Shown here: in pieces, positions 18,328 to 25,078 of the stretch
Position numbering within the stretch: position 1 is the first letter of the stretch
How the letters are laid out: every line of letters begins with the position of its first letter
Source: a virus
Length of the DNA stretch: 50,207 bases
Strand: one strand, 5' to 3'
Virus record (IMG/VR): IMGVR_UViG_3300030060_005313
Span: 75,402 to 125,608 of that record
The notes under the pieces: generated by a model
Told to the model about the DNA's origin: nothing
Database searches by the model: none
What the model saw: the letters and a program-made list of their open reading frames with translations, nothing else
Position numbers and translations under genes: made by a program

Positions 18328-19347
18328 ATGTTCAAACGACTAGACCCAAGCGATATAAGAATTACACCCTTTAAGGCTTATAAAGAATTTACTGTCGCTA
18401 ATACAGATAGTGGTAGTAATGTATATAACTTTAGAGCGGTTAGTGGTAGTACCTTTAATTTTTCAACGTCATCTGCTGATGTAACAACATATCCATCTAC
18501 ATCTTTCTATCATATGCCTTCGTGGTTTCTAATAAACAATCTTTACTACAAACAGAAAGATGGGAGCACAATGAGATCTTTCGAACAAATCAATCCGTTT
18601 GATAATTTCGGTGGTAATTCAGATAAACAATTTAGATTCTTACATACATCAGCATCAGTAATTTCTATACCACAGTCTTTGTACGGTGAGAGAATAAGAC
18701 CTGGTTCTATTGAGTTGACTGATGATTCTACAGCAGTAAGTGTTTTGATAAAAGATGATGGGGACGGTAACCTATATGATAATGCTTATTCAGCTTCTTA
18801 TGTATCATTCAAAAGTGGTTCACACGAAAATGGAAAGTTTGACTTTTCTAAGCTAACACATACTACGGGTTCTGCCGTAGGTAATGTCTTTTATGATCAT
18901 GGAGTTATAATAATAACAGATACAGGTAGTCGTTATGTGGATGTCGCACAGAAAAGAGGTAGTGATGGTTACTCACTAAAATATAAAGCAACTCAAACAA
19001 TTTATGAACATGAGTATACTTGTGTAATAGGACAGAATGAATTTAATGGTACTATGAACATATCAGCCACGTTAAATAGAAGTGGTAGTATAACTGTTTC
19101 TGGCTCTGAAAGTTGGAAACTATTCCCACCAGGTGACTCTTTATATAAATCAGGTTCATACAAACATTCTTATCAAGCGGCACCTTTCTACGAAAACTTC
19201 GTTACACACTCTGAATTTAGACCTTACATAACTAAAGTCGGATTGTATAATGATTTTAATCAACTTATAGCTATTGGTTCTTTATCTGCTCCAATAAAAA
19301 ATGAAAAGGATTTAGATTTAGCAGTTGTAGTGAGGTTTGATGCGTAA
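18328..19347 (+). CDS. tail/baseplate-periphery structural protein, paralogue B
   Basis: The 339-residue protein is a diverged tandem copy of its neighbour. It keeps the YEHEYTCVIGQNEFNGTMN, RPYITKVGLYNDFNQLIAI and terminal VVVRFDA blocks at the same relative positions, with near-identical length. The Gly-Ser-rich, beta-strand-rich composition is typical of virion proteins that pack against fibres. The stop overlaps the metallopeptidase start as TAATG. Together the pair may form a hetero-oligomer; that is inference from duplication and adjacency. Confidence 0.6.
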   Translation: MFKRLDPSDIRITPFKAYKEFTVANTDSGSNVYNFRAVSGSTFNFSTSSADVTTYPSTSFYHMPSWFLINNLYYKQKDGSTMRSFEQINPFDNFGGNSDKQFRFLHTSASVISIPQSLYGERIRPGSIELTDDSTAVSVLIKDDGDGNLYDNAYSASYVSFKSGSHENGKFDFSKLTHTTGSAVGNVFYDHGVIIITDTGSRYVDVAQKRGSDGYSLKYKATQTIYEHEYTCVIGQNEFNGTMNISATLNRSGSITVSGSESWKLFPPGDSLYKSGSYKHSYQAAPFYENFVTHSEFRPYITKVGLYNDFNQLIAIGSLSAPIKNEKDLDLAVVVRFDA

Positions 19348-20066
19348 TGGGTAAGTTCAAAAAATTAATGGAAGTATCATCTAATATTAGTTATGCTGGT
19401 GATGATGGTGAGCCAGACACAGGCTTTATAAGGGGTGATGAAAGAAGAACATTAGGTACTCTGGCTGGTAAACCTGAACCGTGGTTCGAAAGAGGTGGTT
19501 ACAAACAAATGGATTTCCCTAAAGCGGACTATATTTACGGTAAGGGTGAAGAAGAAGATTTTGCCGTAAGAAAAATCGCCCACACATCACAGATAGATAA
19601 GGATTTTGAAGCACACTTCGAAAGGTGGGAAAGCTGGGTAGTGGATAAAGATTATGAAGCACAAAACACACCTAAAGATTCTAATTACAAAAAAATTATG
19701 GAGAACTCTTTTATTGTTTCTGAAAGAATTGATTATTTGGAAATAGCTAAGCAATTAGTGCGTTCTTATGGACTTAGGTCTAAAGTCAAAATGGGTAGAG
19801 GACAAAACTTTGGAGAGTATGTTCCTGAAACAGACACAGTTACTCTTAGACCTAGCTATAAGTCTGTAAAGGATTTTCTATTAACTATCTTACATGAGAT
19901 AGGACATGCATTAGATGCCAAAAGATTGGGAAAGAAAAAGTTTATGAAGAAATATACTCAAGCAGGTACGATGGCTGCTTATGATGGTTTAGATCCACAC
20001 GATGATAATAAGTGGGAAGAGAAAGCAGAGAAGTTTGCCAGAAGAGAATTATCTAAGTGGTTGTAA
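19347..20066 (+). CDS. zinc metallopeptidase (HExxH, ImmA/IrrE-like arrangement)
   Basis: The 239-residue protein contains LLTILHEIGHALDAKRLG, so H183, E184 and H187 form the HExxH zinc site. WEEKAEKFARREL (about 223-235) supplies a glutamate third-ligand helix as in ImmA/IrrE-type peptidases. The first 120 residues are unlike any peptidase I know (GDERRTLGTLAGKPEPWFER) and may be a propeptide or substrate-recognition part. It starts by TAATG overlap with the structural gene before it, so it should be made late with tail proteins. Possible roles are virion protein maturation, or cleavage of a host protein if it is carried in the particle. Peptidase assignment is good; target unknown. Confidence 0.75.
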   Translation: MGKFKKLMEVSSNISYAGDDGEPDTGFIRGDERRTLGTLAGKPEPWFERGGYKQMDFPKADYIYGKGEEEDFAVRKIAHTSQIDKDFEAHFERWESWVVDKDYEAQNTPKDSNYKKIMENSFIVSERIDYLEIAKQLVRSYGLRSKVKMGRGQNFGEYVPETDTVTLRPSYKSVKDFLLTILHEIGHALDAKRLGKKKFMKKYTQAGTMAAYDGLDPHDDNKWEEKAEKFARRELSKWL

Positions 20067-20241
20067 AAATAAATTTGTATTTGAAATAATTTCTTTATAT
20101 ATATTATTAATGTTAACATTTTTAATTTTGGTTATAGAAAAATTCTGATAGGTTTTCTTACAAAATATCTATGCCCAATAATCAAAAATGAAAATTAAGC
20201 ATTAATAATAAGCAATAGCAAGTAAAGCAAGCAAAGCAATT
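20067..20241 (+). promoter_or_regulatory. intergenic region with possible sigma70-type promoter and AAGCA cluster
   Basis: This 175-nt gap separates late tail genes from replication genes. TTGAAA (20081-20086) is followed by TATTAT or TATTAA (20102-20110, spacing 15-18 nt), a plausible host-type early promoter. The last 45 nt contain about five AAGCA-type units (20197-20240) directly before an ATG that lacks a Shine-Dalgarno. No terminator hairpin is evident. The promoter call is weak because the whole gap is AT-rich. Confidence 0.35.
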
Positions 20242-20577
20242 ATGAAAACAAGAAGCGCTAAAAATAAAGGCAAAAGGCTTCAAAATAAAGTTAAAGAACT
20301 TTTACTTGAATCATTTAAACAATTAGAAGAAGACGACATCCGTTCAGCGATTATGGGTGAAACAGGAGAAGATATTAAATTATCTCCAGCAGCTCGTAAA
20401 CTTATTCCTTACTCTTTCGAATGTAAAAATCAAGAAAAAATAAATATATGGGATTCTTTAAATCAAGCAGAAGAAAATAGTGGTGTTTACGATCCTGTCT
20501 TGATATTTAAAAGAAACAGAAGTAAAACATACGCTGTAATTAACATTGAAAAATTCATAGAACTAATATGCAAATAG
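20242..20577 (+). CDS. small PD-(D/E)XK nuclease
   Basis: The 111-residue protein has the compact order expected of a minimal PD-(D/E)XK nuclease. A basic N-terminal helix (KNKGKRLQNKVKELLLESF) leads to an acidic turn (GETGEDIKLS, D44). A strand with FECKNQ (E60, K62) supplies the catalytic E-x-K, and a final strand/helix (PVLIFKRNRSKTYAVINI) closes the fold. Similar small phage proteins act as structure-selective or Holliday-junction-type nucleases, which would fit its place ahead of primase and the SbcCD-like gene. The ATG has no recognisable GGAG; the leader instead contains AAGCA units. It overlaps the primase gene by 10 nt. The fold is likely, the substrate is inferred. Confidence 0.65.
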   Translation: MKTRSAKNKGKRLQNKVKELLLESFKQLEEDDIRSAIMGETGEDIKLSPAARKLIPYSFECKNQEKINIWDSLNQAEENSGVYDPVLIFKRNRSKTYAVINIEKFIELICK

Positions 20578-21500
20578 TAAGTCTTTTAAATAGAGTGATA
20601 AAAAATCGTGGTAGACGATTGAAGAAAGCAGATGAATATATGTATTGGTCTCCTTTCACTTCACACCATAAGCCTAAGTTACAGATAAATGTCAAAACAG
20701 GTAAGTGGCATTGTTGGGTTAGTAATCAAGGTGGACATAATCTCTTTCAGTTATTCAAAAAATTAAATGCCTCTAAAAATGACTACGATGATTTGTCTGA
20801 AATATTTGGTGATGTAAAAAGATTTAGAACCAAAAAGGAATCTGAAAAAAAGATAAGTTTACCAAAAGAATTCAGATCTATACTCGATGATTGTGATAGT
20901 ATAGTTAAGAGACATACTTTAGCACATCTCAAAAAAAGGGGTATAACCACTACTGATATGATTAGATATAATATAGGATATTGCGATACTGGCTTATATT
21001 CAGATAGAGTTATAGTTCCCTCATACGATAGTAAGGGTGATTTGAATTACTTTATAGCCAGAAGTATTTTTGATGGTGGTATGAAGTATAAGAATCCACC
21101 TGTATCTAAAGATGTTATTGGATTCGAATTATTTATAAATTGGGATGAGCCCATAATATTATGTGAGGGTGTATTTGATGCTATAGCAGTGAAGAGAAAT
21201 GCTATACCTTTATTTGGTAAAACTATACCTAAATCTCTTATGAAAAAAATATTTGAAAAAAGAGTTAATAAGATATATATATTGCTAGACAATGATGCTT
21301 ATTGGGATTCGATAAAGATGACGGATGTACTTATGAGAAATGGTATAGATGTTAAGATGGTGAGAATGAAAGACAAAGACCCATCTGATATGGGTTTTAG
21401 AAAAGTAACTCACTTAATAAAAGATTCTCAAACTACATCTTTTTCTGATTTAATTAGGATGAAGTTAAATGGCAAAACAAAAAAATATATGGAAATTTAA
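20568..21500 (+). CDS. 61: DnaG-type DNA primase (gp61-like)
   Basis: The 310-residue protein has the layout of T4-type primases: a reduced N-terminal zinc-finger-like region (YMYWSPFTSHHKPKLQ; WHCWVSNQGGHN), a catalytic core, and a Toprim domain. Toprim residues are visible at PIILCEGVFDAIAVK (E200) and IYILLDNDAY (D241, D243). It would make RNA primers for lagging-strand synthesis with a gp41-type helicase, which is not in this window. The zinc region keeps a single cysteine (C49) where CHC2 fingers have three or four metal ligands. It overlaps the nuclease gene by 10 nt and the following small ORF by 32 nt. Assignment is strong. Confidence 0.85.
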   Translation: MQIVSLLNRVIKNRGRRLKKADEYMYWSPFTSHHKPKLQINVKTGKWHCWVSNQGGHNLFQLFKKLNASKNDYDDLSEIFGDVKRFRTKKESEKKISLPKEFRSILDDCDSIVKRHTLAHLKKRGITTTDMIRYNIGYCDTGLYSDRVIVPSYDSKGDLNYFIARSIFDGGMKYKNPPVSKDVIGFELFINWDEPIILCEGVFDAIAVKRNAIPLFGKTIPKSLMKKIFEKRVNKIYILLDNDAYWDSIKMTDVLMRNGIDVKMVRMKDKDPSDMGFRKVTHLIKDSQTTSFSDLIRMKLNGKTKKYMEI

Positions 21501-21687
21501 TGATGATGAATGGAAAGTTCACATTAACGATAACGACACTCTTAAAAAACTCAATGACGTTTTTGGCTTGGGTAGCTCTACTATATACTATGAAAGCGGT
21601 AGACTATCTCAAGAAACAGCTTGGGATGTCATAGTGCCAAACAATAAAATTGATAAAGTTAAAAAGTTTTTAAAGGATAATACTTGA
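21469..21687 (+). CDS. small unknown protein between primase and SbcCD-like gene
   Basis: The 72-residue protein (IWKFNDDEWKVHINDNDTL; WDVIVPNNKIDKVKKFLK) looks like one compact alpha/beta domain. It overlaps the primase end by 32 nt, and the TTG start of the fused nuclease overlaps its stop. That tight packing argues for a real gene. I do not recognise the family; a helper to replication or recombination is only a guess from context. Confidence 0.55.
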   Translation: MAKQKNIWKFNDDEWKVHINDNDTLKKLNDVFGLGSSTIYYESGRLSQETAWDVIVPNNKIDKVKKFLKDNT

Positions 21688-24600
21688 TTAAAGAAAATGT
21701 TGTTAAAGTACCTTTTCGTAAGTTAAAACATATACATCATATTTCGGATATTCAAATCCGTAACCTCAAGCGACATAAGGAATATGAAGAAGTATTTGAA
21801 CGCACTTATGAAGAAGTAAAAAAACATAAAGATAACGCCGTAGTCTATATTGGTGGTGATATAGCACACTCTAAAACTGAAATGTCGCCTGAATTAGTCG
21901 ATCAGCTCTCACGATTATTTAAGAACCTTGCAGATATATGTCCTACAATTATCATTGCAGGTAATCACGATTGTAATCTAAATAATCGTTCTCGTATGGA
22001 TGTACTCTCTCCTATTGTAAACAACCTACAACATTCTGATTTACACTATCTAAAACATAGTGGTGTATACAAATGTGCTGATGTGAAATTTGTTGTATGG
22101 GATGTATGGGAAAAAGAAGATGATTACATTGAGGCTAAGGACTTTGACGGGAAAACAAAGATAGTTCTCTTTCATGGAACAGTTGATAAGTCAGAAACGG
22201 ATTTAGGATTCTTCTTACCATCAGATGTTAAGATTGCTAAGTTCAAAGGTTATGATATGGGATTGCTAGGTGACATCCACAAAAGACAGCATCTCAATAA
22301 AAAAGAAACTATATCTTACTGTGGCTCACTGGTTCAACAGAATCATGGGGAGGGGTTGAGCCACGGTTATTTACTGTGGGATGTTCCAAAGAGAAAGTCT
22401 AAGTATATAGAGATACCAAATGACTACGGCTATTATACCATCGATATCGAAAACGGTAAAGTACCAGATTGTCCTGATATACCAAAGAAAGCACGTCTGA
22501 GAGTCAGAGTCTCAGATACTACACCATCTCAGTTGAAAAAAGCTATGACTCTGATTCATAGTCAATATGGTATCAAAGAAGTTTCGGTAACAAGAACAGA
22601 TTCATTTACCGCACAAGAAAAAGTTAGAGGGCAAAGGATAACAGTTGGTGACGTAAGAGATGCAGATTATCAGTATGGATTAATAGAAGAGTATCTAAAA
22701 CAAAATCATTATGTAGATGATGATACACTTATAGATATTAAGAAAATCAACAAAGATTTGAATACAATGTTACCAGCTGATGATTATAATCAAAGGGGTA
22801 TAACTTGGGATGTAAAAAAGTTTGAGTTTGATAATATGTTTAGTTATGGAGAAAGTAACGTAGTTGACTTCACAAAACTAAATGGTATAGTTGGGATATT
22901 TGCTCCTAACGCAAGTGGTAAATCTTCTTTGTTAGACGCTCTTTCATTTTGTTTATTCGATACATCTTCTAGAGCTTATAAGGCACTAAACGTACTCAAT
23001 AATAAAAAGGACAATTTTTATTGTAAAGCTACTTTAGAGGTTGAAGGTTGTGAATACTTTATAGAACGAAGAGGTAAGAAACAAAGAAATGGGCATGTAA
23101 AAGTTGATGTAGACTTTTGGACATATGATGATGCGGGTGAGAAGCTATCTCTAAACGGAGACCAAAGACGAACAACCGATGTAAACATTCGTAAGGTAAT
23201 CGGTACATACGAAGATTTTATTATGACTGCACTATCATTACAAACAAACTCTACTGTTTTTATTGATAAGACACAAAAAGAAAGAAAAGACTTACTAGCA
23301 CAATTTATGGGTATAGGCGTTTTCGACCAGTTATATCATCTAGCATCTGAAGAGATATCAGATGTTAATTCTTTACTGAGGTCATTTACCAAAAATAATT
23401 ATGATACAGATTTAGCAGAAATTAAAACAGAATTAGTTGATATGAAAAAAGATTCTAAAGAATTTACTGTAAAGAAAAAAGAATTGGTTTCTGATAAAAA
23501 AAGATATGACAAACAAATAATTAATTTGACAAAGCAACTTAAAAAGGTTGATGAGACTGCGGAAAGTTTAGATGAGTTACAAGAGAGAAAAATCAATCTA
23601 ACAAATGCTTTAAATAAGGTTGATGAAAGAGTTGGTGAAATCGCAACATTATCAGAACAATATACTGTAGAGGAAACTGAACTGAATGAAAAAATAAAAA
23701 TCTACAGAGAAAATGAAATTGATAAAAAGTTTGCTCAGTTAGAACAATATAAGTTAGATAAGAGTAACAATCAAATTGAGATTGATAAACTAAAAATAGA
23801 AGTTCAGAATAAACTTGACAAAATAAATAAATTAGGTAACTTAGAATACGACGCTGATTGTGATTATTGTATGGCAAATCCATTCACATTGGATGCTATG
23901 GAAACAAAGAAGAAGTTAAATGATGATAAGATGCTAGCAGATACTTTTGTAAAACAATCTGATAACTTGGATGATATTATAAATGGATTATCTCATATAA
24001 CTACACACAAAGAACAGATGGATGAGTCTATAAACAGCTTGAGTTTACTAACAACCAATATCAGTAAATTAGATAGTGAAAAGAAACTTACTACTGAAAA
24101 AAGAAAGAATCTGATTAGTCAATTAGCAATCATAGAGGATAAGATTAATCTATATCACGAACAAGAAAAAGATATTATTTTTAACAAAAGTTTGTATAAA
24201 GAAATCGAAGATGCTCAACAACAGTCCGATGTGATAGAACAGTTTATAGAGGATACCGACAAAAAACTTCAAACTGTAAATGGTGAAATAAAAGTTTTAG
24301 AAACTCAACGAAAAACTATTATAGAAAATATAAAGAAGGTAGAAGAGTTAGAAGGTAAGTATGCTGCTTATCAATATTATATGGATGCCATAAAAAGAGA
24401 TGGTATACCATATGAACTGATTTCTAAAGCACTTCCAACTATAGAAGGTGCGGTAAACGATATCCTTTCACAGATTGTAGATTTCTCTATGATACTTGAG
24501 ATGGATGGTAAGAATATTAATTGTTACATAGTTTACGATGATGATAATGTATGGCCTTTAGAATTATCTAGTGGTATGGAACGATTTATCTCCTCTCTAG

Positions 24601-24842
24601 CCATGCGTGTGGGATTGATAAATGTATCTAATTTACCTGCACCTAACTTCTTAGCAATTGATGAGGGCTGGGGTACTATGGATTCTGATAATTTAAATTC
24701 TGTTTACAATCTATTTCAATATCTAAAATCACAATTTCAGTTTACGATGATTGTATCTCATATAGATTCTATGAGAGATGCTGTTGATACCTTACTAGAG
24801 ATAAAGAAAGAAAACACTTTCTCTAATGTTGCTTACGATTAG
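21684..24842 (+). CDS. fused SbcD-SbcC (gp47-gp46-like) recombination nuclease
   Basis: The 1052-residue protein joins two subunits that T4 makes separately. Residues about 12-330 are a calcineurin-like metallophosphoesterase: SDIQIRN (D22), YIGGDIAHS (D59), AGNHDCN (N94-H95), VLFHG and GDIHKRQ. Residues about 370-1052 are an SbcC/Rad50 ATPase: Walker A APNASGKSS (about 405-414), coiled coils around a zinc hook (CDYC, C726 and C729), signature LELSSGMER (about 960) and Walker B FLAIDEGWG (about 990). It would resect DNA ends for recombination-dependent replication. The start must be the TTG at 21684, overlapping the upstream stop, because the first in-frame ATG (about residue 67) would remove the first metal motifs. 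The usual His after D22 (D-x-H) is Gln here. Confidence 0.88.
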   Translation: MIKENVVKVPFRKLKHIHHISDIQIRNLKRHKEYEEVFERTYEEVKKHKDNAVVYIGGDIAHSKTEMSPELVDQLSRLFKNLADICPTIIIAGNHDCNLNNRSRMDVLSPIVNNLQHSDLHYLKHSGVYKCADVKFVVWDVWEKEDDYIEAKDFDGKTKIVLFHGTVDKSETDLGFFLPSDVKIAKFKGYDMGLLGDIHKRQHLNKKETISYCGSLVQQNHGEGLSHGYLLWDVPKRKSKYIEIPNDYGYYTIDIENGKVPDCPDIPKKARLRVRVSDTTPSQLKKAMTLIHSQYGIKEVSVTRTDSFTAQEKVRGQRITVGDVRDADYQYGLIEEYLKQNHYVDDDTLIDIKKINKDLNTMLPADDYNQRGITWDVKKFEFDNMFSYGESNVVDFTKLNGIVGIFAPNASGKSSLLDALSFCLFDTSSRAYKALNVLNNKKDNFYCKATLEVEGCEYFIERRGKKQRNGHVKVDVDFWTYDDAGEKLSLNGDQRRTTDVNIRKVIGTYEDFIMTALSLQTNSTVFIDKTQKERKDLLAQFMGIGVFDQLYHLASEEISDVNSLLRSFTKNNYDTDLAEIKTELVDMKKDSKEFTVKKKELVSDKKRYDKQIINLTKQLKKVDETAESLDELQERKINLTNALNKVDERVGEIATLSEQYTVEETELNEKIKIYRENEIDKKFAQLEQYKLDKSNNQIEIDKLKIEVQNKLDKINKLGNLEYDADCDYCMANPFTLDAMETKKKLNDDKMLADTFVKQSDNLDDIINGLSHITTHKEQMDESINSLSLLTTNISKLDSEKKLTTEKRKNLISQLAIIEDKINLYHEQEKDIIFNKSLYKEIEDAQQQSDVIEQFIEDTDKKLQTVNGEIKVLETQRKTIIENIKKVEELEGKYAAYQYYMDAIKRDGIPYELISKALPTIEGAVNDILSQIVDFSMILEMDGKNINCYIVYDDDNVWPLELSSGMERFISSLAMRVGLINVSNLPAPNFLAIDEGWGTMDSDNLNSVYNLFQYLKSQFQFTMIVSHIDSMRDAVDTLLEIKKENTFSNVAYD

Positions 24843-24996
24843 AATATAATATTTTTCTAGGTTTAGTTTCCCCTCTCTTCAAACTCAAGATATACTGGTT
24901 TAGTACGCCAGACATAGTGGTGCTTTCCTCTCTAACATACACTCTAAACCAGTCTACTAGGCTCTCTTCTATAGTAAATGAATATTTCTTTTTCAT
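24823..24996 (-). CDS. 57-aa ribbon-helix-helix-like protein
   Basis: Read on the minus strand, the ATG at 24996 opens a 57-residue protein. It has a short strand (KKKYSFTIEE), a helix (SLVDWFRVYVREE), then TTMSGVLNQYILSLKRG, the strand-helix-helix layout of MetJ/Arc-type DNA-binding proteins. GGAG stands about 9 nt before this ATG. A longer in-frame reading from 25110 would add an unrelated hydrophobic tract and is less likely. It is the only credible minus-strand gene in the window and overlaps the 3' end of the SbcCD-like gene by 20 nt, tail to tail. A TATTTATATATA element lies 21 nt upstream on its own strand. It could be a repressor; its target is unknown. Confidence 0.62.
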   Translation of the reverse strand: MKKKYSFTIEESLVDWFRVYVREESTTMSGVLNQYILSLKRGETKPRKILYSNRKQH

Positions 24997-25017
24997 ACCG
25001 ATAATCTCCATATGTTG

Positions 25018-25029
25018 TATATATAAATA
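25018..25029 (-). promoter_or_regulatory. candidate promoter for the minus-strand RHH-like gene
   Basis: On the minus strand this reads TATTTATATATA, identical over 12 nt to the element before 3265, and it ends 21 nt before the minus-strand ATG. Read on the plus strand the same bases contain TATAAATA, the T4 late consensus, about 50 nt before the fibre gene. The direction of action here is therefore ambiguous. Confidence 0.4.
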
Positions 25030-25052
25030 ATTATTCTTTTTAGAAAGTTTTA

Positions 25053-25063
25053 TATTTATAATT
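25053..25063 (+). promoter_or_regulatory. candidate late promoter of the tail fibre gene, TATTTATAATT
   Basis: TATTTATAATT lies 15 nt before the fibre ATG at 25079 and is flanked by gttt and aaac (25048-25066). It matches the first eight bases of the other late elements. No clear Shine-Dalgarno separates it from the ATG, so the fibre leader would be unusually short. Confidence 0.45.
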
Positions 25064-25078
25064 AAACAGATTATTAAT

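Noticed and set aside
21684-24842. The SbcD-SbcC fusion as a sequencing or assembly error
   Set aside because: Both halves keep all main motifs in one frame with a plausible linker and no disrupted segment at the junction.
25022-25029. Plus-strand TATAAATA as the classical T4 late promoter of the fibre gene
   Set aside because: The same bases form the minus-strand element of the RHH-like gene, and unambiguous late sites here use the other sense; kept only as an alternative reading.
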